A stretch of 37,481 nt of DNA from contig CAKTNN010000019.1 in assembly GCA_934589065.1 (NCBI GenBank), positions 1 through 37,481 on the forward strand. Direction: 5' to 3'. Below are positions 24,888 to 32,975 of this stretch, piece by piece. This DNA is from an uncultured Oscillospiraceae bacterium (GTDB lineage Bacteria > Bacillota > Clostridia > Oscillospirales > Oscillospiraceae). The notes under the pieces were generated by a model that was not told the DNA's origin, did no database searches, and saw nothing but the letters and a program-made list of their open reading frames with translations. Each line of letters starts with the position of its first letter. Position 1 is the stretch's first letter. The position numbers and the translations under genes are program-made.

Positions 24888-25268
24888 TCAGTCCTGTTCC
24901 AGGGCGTAGAGACCCCGGGGCTCGGGGGTGCGGTAGGCGTGCTTTTCATAGTAGCCGATGAGGGCGCCGCTGGAATCCCGCAGGGCAATCATGTAAACAT
25001 CCTTGCATTCTTTGTCATTGCGGAAGGTAAATACCCGGTTGTTTCTGGGATTCTCTTGAAACCAGCCCAGCACCCGCTCTATGGCGGCAACGGACTGGGC
25101 ATTGTGGCAGTCCAATAGATTCTTCCCCACCAGGGCGTAGCCGCCCCGTTTTGCGTACCTTTGGGCTGCCACGGGGTTCATATAGAGAATGGTGTGGTTC
25201 AGGTCGCACAGCACGATGGGGGCTGTGTCCTGCTCCAATACGCTTTGAAAGAAAGGCATTAAATCCAT
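24888..25268 (-). CDS. Stand-alone PAS-domain protein
   Basis: A 126-residue cytosolic protein consisting of a single PAS fold. The start at 25268 (MDLMPFF) is chosen for its AAGGAG site; a longer frame from 25319 runs back into capA. Visible PAS features are PIVLCDLNHTILYMNPVAA (about 17-35), GKNLLDCHN (about 48-56) and the terminal strands VYMIALRDSSGALIGYYEK. The C-H pair in LLDCHN, in the position where related PAS proteins carry similar residues, might bind heme or another ligand, but this is a guess. No output domain is attached. It is the last gene of the alr-capA-capA transcript, 10 bases after capA. Confidence 0.75.
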   Translation of the reverse strand: MDLMPFFQSVLEQDTAPIVLCDLNHTILYMNPVAAQRYAKRGGYALVGKNLLDCHNAQSVAAIERVLGWFQENPRNNRVFTFRNDKECKDVYMIALRDSSGALIGYYEKHAYRTPEPRGLYALEQD

Positions 25269-25278
25269 GGTTTTCTCC

Positions 25279-26691
25279 TTACGCGGCGGCGTTCTGGGCC
25301 TGAAGCAAATAGTTTTCATCCCGCTGCTGCTTCTGCTGCTGCAGGTATTCCTGAACTTTGGCTAGACCGTCGTCAACCAGGGCAGAGGTTCGGTCATAAG
25401 AGCGCTGGGCGGCATTGAATTCGTTCTCGGTCATGTTGAATTTTTCCTGCCACTGATCCCGGATGCTGTCATCCAGGGGAACGATATTGTATTCCCGGGA
25501 GCCGTTGTTGGTATTCAGGTTTACCCAGGTGGGGGTGACGTCTACACTGTCCAGGTATACCGTTCCATCGGAATACTTGGAGAAGGTGACGTTAAAGAGC
25601 ACGCCGTCTTCGGTGTGGGGGGTGCTGATGGAGCTGATGTTGCCCTTCCGCTGGTTGGAAACGGCGTTGCCCATGGAATAGATGATGGCGGTTTTGTGGT
25701 CAGGGTCTACGGTGCTGTCAATCAGATCTACCGGCTGCACCACATGGGGATGCCCGCCGACAATCACGTCCACACCCAGGTCACAGAGCTGCTGGGCAAT
25801 GTTTGCCTGATCCTGGTTGGCGGCAAGCTGATATTCTACGCCCCAGTGAATGTAGAATATGGTCGCTTCCGCTCCGGCATCCTTCATTTCCTGCAGATAC
25901 CCTTCCACTTCGGAATAGAAGGCGGGTAAATTGCTGTAGCTGAAATAGTTGCACAGGCCGGGCTCACTGATGGCAGCGTTGCCGTTGAGCTGTGGGGCCC
26001 CGTTGGAACCGACGCCCGTTGCGTAGGTGTAGCAGAGCATACCCACCTTAATGCCATTAATCTCCTCAATGGTCCATTTCTGCTCATCGGAGGAGAGATA
26101 GGTGCCCAGGGTTTCCAGGCCGGCCTCCCGGACGACTTCCAAAGTGCGCTTGAAGCCCACCAGGGTGGTATCGTAGCTGTGGTTATTGGCGGTGAGGAGC
26201 ATATCAAATCCGGCATTTTTCAGGCTGTCCACAATGGCATCGGGACTATTGAAGTTGGGGAAACCGGCATAGGCATAGCCGTTATCCGTGCCAGCCAGTG
26301 TGGTTTCCAGGTTGGCAACGGCAAAATCGGCGGCGGAAACATCGTCGGTGACATAGCGGAAAATGGAATCAAAATTATAGCCTTCGGATTTTGCGCCGGA
26401 ACTGATAACGGGCATGTGCATCAGAATATCGCCGGTGGAGAGAATGGTAGCGGTGGAAACCTCGTGCTCCGGTTCCGGCATGGTGGTGGGGGGCTCGGTT
26501 TCTTCCGTAGTGGGAGGGGTGGTTTCCTCTGTGGCAAGGGTGGGGGGCTCAGTAGGAGCAGCCCCTTGGCTGTCGGGAATGGACAGGGTTAGTCCAATCA
26601 CCCCGGCATTCAGAACGGTCAGGACGATAATCAGTGCGACCAGAACTCCGACAATGGCAGAGCCCTGCTTTTTACGGTTGGAAAAGGGCAT
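25279..26691 (-). CDS. CapA-family (PGA_cap) metallophosphatase-like surface protein, copy 1
   Basis: A 470-residue protein with a short cytosolic N-terminus, one membrane anchor (about 13-36), a Pro/Thr/Glu-rich linker (about 42-75) and an extracellular CapA domain. Metal-site motifs are STGDILMH, NLETTL, ANNHSYD, IHWGVEYQ, GGHPHVVQP and YSMGN. CapA of Bacillus takes part in poly-gamma-glutamate capsule export, but many CapA-domain proteins occur without capsule genes and probably act on envelope polymers. No capB or capC is present here. Start has AAGGAGG. It shares extensive identity with the next upstream gene, 11 bases away, so it is a tandem duplication. Confidence 0.88.
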   Translation of the reverse strand: MPFSNRKKQGSAIVGVLVALIIVLTVLNAGVIGLTLSIPDSQGAAPTEPPTLATEETTPPTTEETEPPTTMPEPEHEVSTATILSTGDILMHMPVISSGAKSEGYNFDSIFRYVTDDVSAADFAVANLETTLAGTDNGYAYAGFPNFNSPDAIVDSLKNAGFDMLLTANNHSYDTTLVGFKRTLEVVREAGLETLGTYLSSDEQKWTIEEINGIKVGMLCYTYATGVGSNGAPQLNGNAAISEPGLCNYFSYSNLPAFYSEVEGYLQEMKDAGAEATIFYIHWGVEYQLAANQDQANIAQQLCDLGVDVIVGGHPHVVQPVDLIDSTVDPDHKTAIIYSMGNAVSNQRKGNISSISTPHTEDGVLFNVTFSKYSDGTVYLDSVDVTPTWVNLNTNNGSREYNIVPLDDSIRDQWQEKFNMTENEFNAAQRSYDRTSALVDDGLAKVQEYLQQQKQQRDENYLLQAQNAAA

Positions 26692-26702
26692 GAAGTTCCT
26701 CC

Positions 26703-28091
26703 TTAGGCGGCATCATCCGTGGATGCAGGGATTTCCCTGGCCTCCTTCTGGCTGGAAAGGAAGCTTTGCACCCGTTCCAGACTGGTGGAAACCACTTGGT
26801 TCGTGCGGTTCAGGGAGGCCTTGGCGTTTAACACCTGAATATCCGTCAGGCCAAAGCGCTCCTGCCACTGGGTGGCAATGGAGGTATCCAGAGGGATGAT
26901 GTTATATTCGGTTTTGCCGCTGTTGGCGTTCATATTTACCCAGGTGGGGAGTAAATCCACGGAGTCAATAGCAACGCTGCCATCGGCATATTTGGCAAAG
27001 GTGAGGCTGTAGAGCATTCCGTCCTCCGTTTCGCCGGTGGTGATGGACTGCATTTCTTCCTTGCGCTGGTTGGAAACGGCGTTGCCCATGGAGTAGAGCA
27101 CCACGGTGTGGTGGTCGGGGTCGGCGGCGCTTTGCAGCAGATTCATGGGCTCTACCACGTGGGGATGCCCACCGATGATGGCGTCAATGCCCAGATTGCA
27201 CAGCTGCTGAGCGATGGCAGACTGGTTTGCGTCGGCGGCAAGCTGGTATTCCGTGCCCCAGTGGATGTACATCAGGGTGGCGTCTGCACCGGCCTGCTTC
27301 ATTTCCTCCAGGTAACCCGTTACCTGGCTGTAGAAATCCGGAAGCTTGTCATAAGTAAAGTAATTGAGAATGCCGCTTTCCGGCACCTCGTTAAAGTTCA
27401 GCACCGGGTTGCCGTTTTGTGCGTAACCGTCAGAATAGGTGTAGCACAGTAGCCCCAGCTTGATTCCGTTGACTTCGATCATGGTCCACTTCTGCTCTTC
27501 GGGGGAAAGGTAAGTGCCCAGGGTGGCAAGCCCCTTCTCCCGCACGACCTCCAGCGTCCGCTTAAAGCCCACAATGGTGGTATCGATGCTGTGGTTGTTG
27601 GCGGTGAGGAGCATGGAAAAGCCTGCGTTCTTTGCGCTGTCTACAATGGCGTCCGGGCAGTTGAACTTGGGGTTGCCGGAGTAGGCAAAGCCCTTGTCCG
27701 TTCCGCACAGGGTGGTTTCCAGGTTGGCAACGGCATAGTCCGCAGCGGAAACGTAGGGAGTTATGTAGCGGAAAATACTCTCGTAGTCATAGCTGCCATC
27801 CTCCTGTTTACCGGAATCGATGACCTTTTTGTGCATCAGTAGGTCGCCGGTGGAGAGAATGGTGGCGGTGGATATGGGAGACATAGGTGCTTGCGTTTCC
27901 GTGGCTTCGGGCAGGGTTTCAATGGGACTGGCGGTGGGCTCGGTGGAATCGGGCCGTTTCCCCGTTTTCAGGCACAGCGCAATCACAAAAATGTCTGCAA
28001 GGGCCAATATGGCAATCAGAATTGCCAAGATTTTTACAATGGGGGGCTGTCCGCTGGGGGCAGCAGAGCGGCCCTTCGTTGGTTTGGGCAT
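26703..28091 (-). CDS. CapA-family (PGA_cap) metallophosphatase-like surface protein, copy 2
   Basis: A 462-residue paralogue of the downstream gene. It has a cytosolic N-terminus of about 18 residues, a membrane helix (about 19-41), a shorter Thr/Pro/Glu linker (about 47-72) and the same CapA core: STGDLLMH, NLETTLCG, ANNHSID, IHWGTEYQ, GGHPHVVEP, YSMGN. The linkers differ much more than the cores. Start at 28091 has TGGAGG. Only 20 bases separate it from alr upstream, placing both CapA genes under the alr promoter. Shared context with alanine racemase favours a cell-wall role over a capsule role. Confidence 0.88.
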   Translation of the reverse strand: MPKPTKGRSAAPSGQPPIVKILAILIAILALADIFVIALCLKTGKRPDSTEPTASPIETLPEATETQAPMSPISTATILSTGDLLMHKKVIDSGKQEDGSYDYESIFRYITPYVSAADYAVANLETTLCGTDKGFAYSGNPKFNCPDAIVDSAKNAGFSMLLTANNHSIDTTIVGFKRTLEVVREKGLATLGTYLSPEEQKWTMIEVNGIKLGLLCYTYSDGYAQNGNPVLNFNEVPESGILNYFTYDKLPDFYSQVTGYLEEMKQAGADATLMYIHWGTEYQLAADANQSAIAQQLCNLGIDAIIGGHPHVVEPMNLLQSAADPDHHTVVLYSMGNAVSNQRKEEMQSITTGETEDGMLYSLTFAKYADGSVAIDSVDLLPTWVNMNANSGKTEYNIIPLDTSIATQWQERFGLTDIQVLNAKASLNRTNQVVSTSLERVQSFLSSQKEAREIPASTDDAA

Positions 28092-28111
28092 GGGAAACCT
28101 CCATTTATGTA

Positions 28112-29278
28112 TTAAGTATCCAGCAAATACCGGACTTCATTGACGATCTTTCCGTTTTTAACATAGATTCTGGGAACCCGTCTGCTGATTCCGCAGACGA
28201 ATTCATAGTTAAAGCTGTCTGCCGCTGCGGCAATCTGTTCCACGGTGATCTCCGCATCCCCGTTTTTGCCGATCAGGGTGACGGTATCCTCCAGCCTGGT
28301 TTCCGGGATGTCGGTAACGTCCACCATGAGCTGATCCATACAAACTCTGCCCAAAATCGGGGCTTTTTTCCCGTGAATCAGCACATAGAACCGGTTGGAA
28401 AGACTCCTGCGGTAGCCATCGGCGTAGCCCACGGGAATGGTTGCTACCATGGTGGGGCGGGTGGTTACGAAGGTTCCGCCATAGCTGATTTCCCGACCGG
28501 GCTCCAGGCGTTTCAGGTGTGTGATGCGGCACTGCCAGGATAGGGCAGGGGTCAGCGCCAGACGGGAGGGCTCTACCTCGTCGCTGGGGTAAAGACCGTA
28601 GGTAATAATACCGCTGCGCACCATTTCACAGGGATGACTGAAATTCATAATGCCGGCGGAGTTATCCAGGTGGCGGATGGGAATTTCAATTCCCCGCTCC
28701 CGCAGCATGGCATCAAACCGGTAGAAGCGTTCGGCCTGCTCCTTGGAGCGGGTCAGGTCGCTGCTGTCGGCGGTGGCAAAATGGGTGAAGAGTCCTTCGG
28801 CCTTCACCCCCGGCAGTTGGGCAATGCGTGCACACTGGTCCGCCGCTGCGGCGGTTGCCTGAAAGCCAATGCGGCTCATGCCGGTATCCAGGGCAAAATG
28901 GAAGGGGGCGTCGGTTCTGCCGAGGCCTACCGCTGCCTGAGAAAAGGCGAGGGCATCCTCGTAGTGGAAGAGGGAGGGACGGATGCCGTTTTTAATCGCG
29001 GTGGGGAAGGCGGACACCGGGGTATAACCCAGTATCAGAATGGGGTTTTCCAGCTCTGCCCGCCGCAGCTCCATGGCTTCCAGCATGGAGCTGACGCCGA
29101 AAAAGGCACACTTGTCCTTTAGCAGCCGCGCCACCTGAATGGCACCATGACCGTAGGCATCGGCTTTGATAATTGCCATCACCGGGAGACTGGTTTTTTC
29201 CCGCACGGCATCTATATTTTTTTCAATGGCATCCAGATTGATAATGACCTGGGTATTGTCGTAATTCAAACAAATCAA
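28112..29278 (-). CDS. alr: Alanine racemase
   Basis: A 388-residue PLP enzyme that makes D-alanine for peptidoglycan. K38 (AIIKADAYGHG) is the PLP lysine; EISYGGTF and GRVCMDQLMVDVT are the C-terminal motifs supplying the second base and substrate contacts. Length is normal. No in-frame ATG lies at the start. TTG at 29278 or TTG at 29269 (leading to NYDNTQV) must be used, with no clear ribosome site. An ATG at 29283 opens a two-codon frame, ATG AGT TGA, whose stop overlaps the 29278 TTG. First gene of the alr-capA-capA-PAS operon, with promoter at 29302-29330. Confidence 0.93.
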   Translation of the reverse strand: MICLNYDNTQVIINLDAIEKNIDAVREKTSLPVMAIIKADAYGHGAIQVARLLKDKCAFFGVSSMLEAMELRRAELENPILILGYTPVSAFPTAIKNGIRPSLFHYEDALAFSQAAVGLGRTDAPFHFALDTGMSRIGFQATAAAADQCARIAQLPGVKAEGLFTHFATADSSDLTRSKEQAERFYRFDAMLRERGIEIPIRHLDNSAGIMNFSHPCEMVRSGIITYGLYPSDEVEPSRLALTPALSWQCRITHLKRLEPGREISYGGTFVTTRPTMVATIPVGYADGYRRSLSNRFYVLIHGKKAPILGRVCMDQLMVDVTDIPETRLEDTVTLIGKNGDAEITVEQIAAAADSFNYEFVCGISRRVPRIYVKNGKIVNEVRYLLDT

Positions 29279-29301
29279 CTCATTTCGCTAAACTCTATCC
29301 T

Positions 29302-29330
29302 ATTCTACCACTGATTTGCCAAAATGTAAA
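29302..29330 (-). promoter_or_regulatory. alr operon promoter
   Basis: On the minus strand TTTACA (29325-29330), a 17-base spacer and TAGAAT (29302-29307). Predicted start near 29295 gives a leader of only about 17-26 bases. Confidence 0.75.
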
Positions 29331-29380
29331 CCGAAACAATGAATATTTAAGATTTCGGGCAGGCCTGCACAGGGTACGCC

Positions 29381-29409
29381 TTGCATATTTGCTGCGATTG
29401 CGGTATACT
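29381..29409 (+). promoter_or_regulatory. Promoter of the DUF3786 gene
   Basis: TTGCAT (29381-29386), 17 bases, TATACT (29404-29409); the ATG is 23 bases further on. Confidence 0.78.
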
Positions 29410-29432
29410 GATTTCAAAAAAGGAGACGGGCT

Positions 29433-30062
29433 ATGGAACGCAGAAATAACTATGCCATTCAGGCATCGGCGGCTAGAAAGCTGTTTTTAAGCTATGATCA
29501 GGAGGGCCTTATCAGAAAGCTGGGGCTGAAAGCAGAGGCAGGGTGGCTATATACCCGGTTCTTTGATTGCCCATACCGGATTAACCGGCTAAATGGCAGC
29601 ATGGAGCGATTTTGTGGGGACGCCTGGCAGGAGGCAAACTCTTTTAACGAGGTGCTGACCTTGATGGACCTGATCTGCGACAGCCGGGAAGACCGTTTCC
29701 TCACAGGACGGTGGAAGAATCTGACGGACTTTGGCAATCAGTTCCACCGAAATCTTCTGGAAGAGGGAGTAGACCCCTTTGCCGCGCTGATCCAGGAAGA
29801 AAAAGCGGACTTTGTCCGGGCCTGTGAGAAGATGGGCGGCAGGGCCATAAAGGGGGCGGATATTTCCTATGCAATTCCGGCTTTTCAGGAGCTGTCCATT
29901 GCTCTGTTTTTCTGGGAGGGAGACGAGGAATTTGCCCCCAGAGTTCGGTATCTGTGGGATGAAAACGCCTTGATGTACCTAAAGTACGAAACCATGTATT
30001 ATGCAGTGGATTTTCTCAAGGAGCGGCTGCGCAGCTGCATGGAGGGGGAACCGCTGCGGTAA
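29433..30062 (+). CDS. DUF3786-type protein, function unknown
   Basis: A 209-residue soluble protein with no signal peptide or membrane segment. The C-terminal half fits DUF3786: YAIPAFQELSIALFFWEGDEEFAPRV followed by LWDENALMYLKYET (quoted in two pieces; the key feature is the FFWEGDEEF core). I know no established biochemical function; some members occur near corrinoid or one-carbon proteins in anaerobes, but nothing like that is nearby. The start has AAGGAG 10 bases upstream and a strong promoter. It is divergent from alr. No terminator of good quality is visible after it. Confidence 0.7.
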   Translation: MERRNNYAIQASAARKLFLSYDQEGLIRKLGLKAEAGWLYTRFFDCPYRINRLNGSMERFCGDAWQEANSFNEVLTLMDLICDSREDRFLTGRWKNLTDFGNQFHRNLLEEGVDPFAALIQEEKADFVRACEKMGGRAIKGADISYAIPAFQELSIALFFWEGDEEFAPRVRYLWDENALMYLKYETMYYAVDFLKERLRSCMEGEPLR

Positions 30063-30161
30063 GGCCCAAATCGGAGTTTTCAAAATATACCAATGGCCTC
30101 CCCTGGGGCGGGACAGGAAAACAGCAAACTTTACAAGTTTTTGAAAAATTTGGGAAATCGG

Positions 30162-30190
30162 TTGATTTTTGGGTTAGCAGGTGCTATCAT
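30162..30190 (+). promoter_or_regulatory. Promoter of the DUF6110/P-type ATPase unit
   Basis: TTGATT (30162-30167), 17 bases, TATCAT (30185-30190), giving a leader of about 50 bases. Confidence 0.7.
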
Positions 30191-30219
30191 CTATACGCTG
30201 GTTTGCGGAAGCTAACCAG
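30172..30219 (+). promoter_or_regulatory. Overlapping dyads around the start of the DUF6110/ATPase transcript
   Basis: GGTTAGC (30172-30178) is complementary to GCTAACC (30211-30217), flanking the -10. CTGGTT (30198-30203) is complementary to AACCAG (30214-30219). The two share the same right-hand arm. This could be an operator dyad for a metal or stress regulator, or a leader hairpin. Confidence 0.4.
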
Positions 30220-30246
30220 GAGACACAGAAATTGGAGGATACCATT

Positions 30247-30510
30247 ATGAAGAAAATCGGTTTGTTTGGCGCCGGCGTTCTGTTCGGAACAGTGGGCCTT
30301 AAAATTCTTGGCAGCAAGGATGCCCAGAAGGTTTACGCCCATACCACCGCTGCTGCACTCCGGGCAAAGGACAGCGTGATGAAGACCGTCACCACCATCC
30401 GGGAGGGCGCACAGGATGTTTACGCCGATGCACAGGACATCAATGAAAGCCGCGCAGAGAAGAACGCAGAGCCGGTCATTGAGGATGCTCCCGCCGAGAC
30501 TGCGGAATAA
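30247..30510 (+). CDS. Small DUF6110-like protein
   Basis: An 87-residue protein starting at 30247, behind a good TTGGAGG site; an in-frame ATG at 30181 lies inside the promoter region and is rejected. The N-terminus KKIGLFGAGVLFGTVGLKIL is a weakly hydrophobic glycine-rich segment that may insert in the membrane. It is followed by SKDAQKVYAHTTAAALRAKD, a predicted helical middle part and an acidic tail. I recall this pattern as DUF6110, small proteins commonly next to a heavy-metal P-type ATPase, as here. Function is unknown; a membrane-associated accessory or regulator of the ATPase is an inference from position only. Confidence 0.7.
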   Translation: MKKIGLFGAGVLFGTVGLKILGSKDAQKVYAHTTAAALRAKDSVMKTVTTIREGAQDVYADAQDINESRAEKNAEPVIEDAPAETAE

Positions 30511-30578
30511 GGCAAAGGGCTGGTAAGATGCGCACGCAGGTGCGATTTTACCAGGCCTTTTTCCTGGGAGAACAGAGT

Positions 30579-32711
30579 ATGAAATGCAGTATTTTACATG
30601 AATCCAGCAACCGGATGCGGGTACACCTGCACTGCGGGAGGATGTCCCTACATCAGGCGGATTTGCTGGAATACTATTTGAAAAACGAAGAAAACATCCG
30701 GGATGTGACGGTTTATGACCGGACGCAGGATGCGATTATTCACTATACCGGCAACCGCGCGATGCTGATTGCCGCTCTGGCCCGCTTTTCCTTTGCCGGT
30801 GCAGAGGAGCAGAATCTGGTGCCGGAGCACACTTCCCGGGCCCTGAACCGGGAGTTTGAGGAAAAGCTGACCATGACCGTCTGCCGCCGGGCATTCAGCA
30901 AAATTTTTCTGCCGATGCCGGTAATGGCGGCAATTGCGGCGGTAAAATCCCTGAAATACATCCGGGAGGGCCTGGCTGCCCTGCTGAAAGGAAAACTGAC
31001 GGTGGCGGTGCTGGATGCCACTGCCGTTACGGTTTCCGTAGTGCGGGGCGACTTTAACACCGCCGGTTCCGTGATGTTTATGCTCCGGCTGGGCGAAATT
31101 TTGGAGGAGTGGACCCACAAAAAGTCTGTTGCAGACCTGGCAGGAGCCATGGCGCTGCAGGTAGAAAATGTGTGGCTGCAAACGGACGGGGACGAGGTGC
31201 TGGTTCCCGTTGGTCAGGTGCGGGTGGGTGACCGGATTGTTGTCCGCACCGGCAGCCTGATTCCTTTGGATGGCAAGGTGCTCTCCGGAGAGGCAATGGT
31301 CAATCAGTCCTCCATGACGGGAGAATCTCAGCCGGTAGCCAAGGGCCCCGGCAGCTTTGTCTACGCCGGCACTGTGGCGGAGGAGGGCGAGTGTGTCATC
31401 CAGGTGGAAAAAGCCATGGGCAGCGGACGGTATGACCGGATCGTGAAAATGATCGAGGATTCCGAAAAGCTTAAGTCCTCCGCAGAGGCCAGTGCATCCC
31501 ATCTGGCGGATAAGCTGGTGCCCTATACTCTGGGTGGCACGGCCTTGACCTATCTTGTCACCCGGAACGTGACCAAGACCCTTGCGGTGCTGATGGTGGA
31601 TTTCTCCTGCGCTCTGAAGTTGGCAATGCCTATTGCAGTGCTGTCTGCCATGCGGGAGAGCGCCCAGTACCATATTTCCGTCAAGGGCGGGCGATTCCTG
31701 GAGAACGTGGCAAAGGCGGATACCGTTGTCTTTGATAAGACGGGAACGCTGACCTATGCAACGCCGAAGGTAGCAGCCATTGTGCCCTTTGGTGGGCATG
31801 CAGAGGCGGAAATGCTCCGCTTGGCAGCCTGCCTGGAGGAGCACTATCCCCATTCCATCGCCAATGCCGTGGTGGAGGAGGCAAAGAGACGGGGACTGTC
31901 CCACCAGGAGTACCATTCCCAGGTGCAGTATATTGTGGCCCACGGAATTTCCAGCATGGTGGAGGGAGAAAAGGTCATCATCGGCAGCGCCCACTTTGTG
32001 TTTGAGGATGAGGGCTGCAAAATCCCCGCGGGAGAGGAAGACCTGTTCCAGAGCCTGGATGCCAGCTATTCCCACTTGTATCTGTGCATCGGCGGGGAGC
32101 TGGCGGCGGTGCTGTGCATCTCCGATCCGCTGCGCAGGGAGGCACCGACAGCCATTGCAGCGCTCCACAGCTGTGGAATTGACAATGTAGTCATGATGAC
32201 CGGCGACAACCGCAGAACCGCCCAGTCCGTTGCCAATGCAGTGGGCGTGGACGAGGTGCACGCAGAGGTGCTGCCGGAGGATAAGGCGGCATATATTCGC
32301 CAGGCACGGCAAGAGGGTCATGTGGTGATTATGGTTGGGGACGGCGTCAACGATTCTCCTGCACTATCGGAGGCGGACGTGGGCATTGCCATTTCCACCG
32401 GAGCTGCCATTGCCCAGGAGATTGCGGATATTACCGTATCTTCCGAGGATTTGCAGGCATTGGTTACTCTGCGGCAGCTGAGCGTTGCCTTGATGGACAG
32501 GATCCACAGAAATTACCGCTTTATCATTGGTTTCAACTGCGGCCTGATCGCTCTGGGATTGGTGGGCATCCTGCCGCCGACGACCTCTGCACTGCTGCAC
32601 AATATGTCCACCCTGGGCATCAGCATGAAGAGCATGACAAACCTCCTGGGGGAGAACGGCACGGGGAACGCGCTTTCCACTGCAAATGCCAATCGGGGAA
32701 ATGTTATGTAA
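30579..32711 (+). CDS. P1B-type (heavy-metal) ATPase with non-canonical SCALK transmembrane motif
   Basis: A 710-residue cation pump. The N-terminal 70 residues look like a cysteine-poor HMA-like fold (RMRVHLHCGRMSLHQAD). TGES is at 247-250, phosphorylated D386 in FDKTGTLT, a HYPHSIA version of the HP motif at 422-428, TGDN at 541-544 and GDGVND at 587-592. In the metal-selecting helix the usual CPx is replaced by SCALKLAMP (343-351), so the transported ion cannot be assigned by standard P1B classes. No His- or Cys-rich tails are present. Start at 30579 is preferred (GGGAG site, family N-terminus) over 30528. It follows the DUF6110-like gene by 68 bases and is probably co-transcribed. Confidence 0.88.
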   Translation: MKCSILHESSNRMRVHLHCGRMSLHQADLLEYYLKNEENIRDVTVYDRTQDAIIHYTGNRAMLIAALARFSFAGAEEQNLVPEHTSRALNREFEEKLTMTVCRRAFSKIFLPMPVMAAIAAVKSLKYIREGLAALLKGKLTVAVLDATAVTVSVVRGDFNTAGSVMFMLRLGEILEEWTHKKSVADLAGAMALQVENVWLQTDGDEVLVPVGQVRVGDRIVVRTGSLIPLDGKVLSGEAMVNQSSMTGESQPVAKGPGSFVYAGTVAEEGECVIQVEKAMGSGRYDRIVKMIEDSEKLKSSAEASASHLADKLVPYTLGGTALTYLVTRNVTKTLAVLMVDFSCALKLAMPIAVLSAMRESAQYHISVKGGRFLENVAKADTVVFDKTGTLTYATPKVAAIVPFGGHAEAEMLRLAACLEEHYPHSIANAVVEEAKRRGLSHQEYHSQVQYIVAHGISSMVEGEKVIIGSAHFVFEDEGCKIPAGEEDLFQSLDASYSHLYLCIGGELAAVLCISDPLRREAPTAIAALHSCGIDNVVMMTGDNRRTAQSVANAVGVDEVHAEVLPEDKAAYIRQARQEGHVVIMVGDGVNDSPALSEADVGIAISTGAAIAQEIADITVSSEDLQALVTLRQLSVALMDRIHRNYRFIIGFNCGLIALGLVGILPPTTSALLHNMSTLGISMKSMTNLLGENGTGNALSTANANRGNVM

Positions 32712-32781
32712 TCCTACAGCGGAATGCGCACCCGGTTACCTGCACAAAGACGGCAATGACCCACGGAAGCGATTTTTGCTA

Positions 32782-32810
32782 TTGCATTTTAGAAGGTTTT
32801 CCTGTATAAT
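32782..32810 (+). promoter_or_regulatory. Promoter of tRNA-Pro
   Basis: TTGCAT (32782-32787), 17 bases, TATAAT (32805-32810), ten bases before the tRNA. Confidence 0.85.
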
Positions 32811-32820
32811 GTCTACGTTT

Positions 32821-32896
32821 CCGGGTGTGGCCCAGTTGGTAGGGCGCCTGGTTTGGGACCAGGATGCCGCGAGTTCGAGTCTCGCCACTCGGACCA
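32821..32896 (+). tRNA. tRNA-Pro (anticodon TGG)
   Basis: Acceptor CCGGGTG (32821-32827) pairs with CACTCGG, followed by A and an encoded CCA (32894-32896). The anticodon stem CCTGG / CCAGG encloses TTTGGGA, anticodon TGG at 32854-32856. The T-arm GCGAG-TTCGAGT-CTCGC is complete. Charges proline for CCN codons. Confidence 0.97.
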
Positions 32897-32899
32897 TAG

Positions 32900-32933
32900 A
32901 AAAGGCACTTGCTTTTGGGCAAGTGCCTTTTTG
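32900..32933 (+). terminator. Terminator after tRNA-Pro
   Basis: AAAAGGCACTTGC (32900-32912) pairs perfectly with GCAAGTGCCTTTT (32919-32931), with a T-run. Confidence 0.88.
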
Positions 32934-32975
32934 CACGGAAGGAATCCCAACGAGGGGCTGGAAGGGGAGCAGAGA

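Noticed and set aside
24477..24900. glmS ribozyme
   Set aside because: The leader from the clear promoter to the start is only about 70 bases and I see no ribozyme core.
30648..32321. A 557-residue minus-strand open frame opposite the P-type ATPase
   Set aside because: Antisense shadow; the ATPase motifs on the other strand are decisive.
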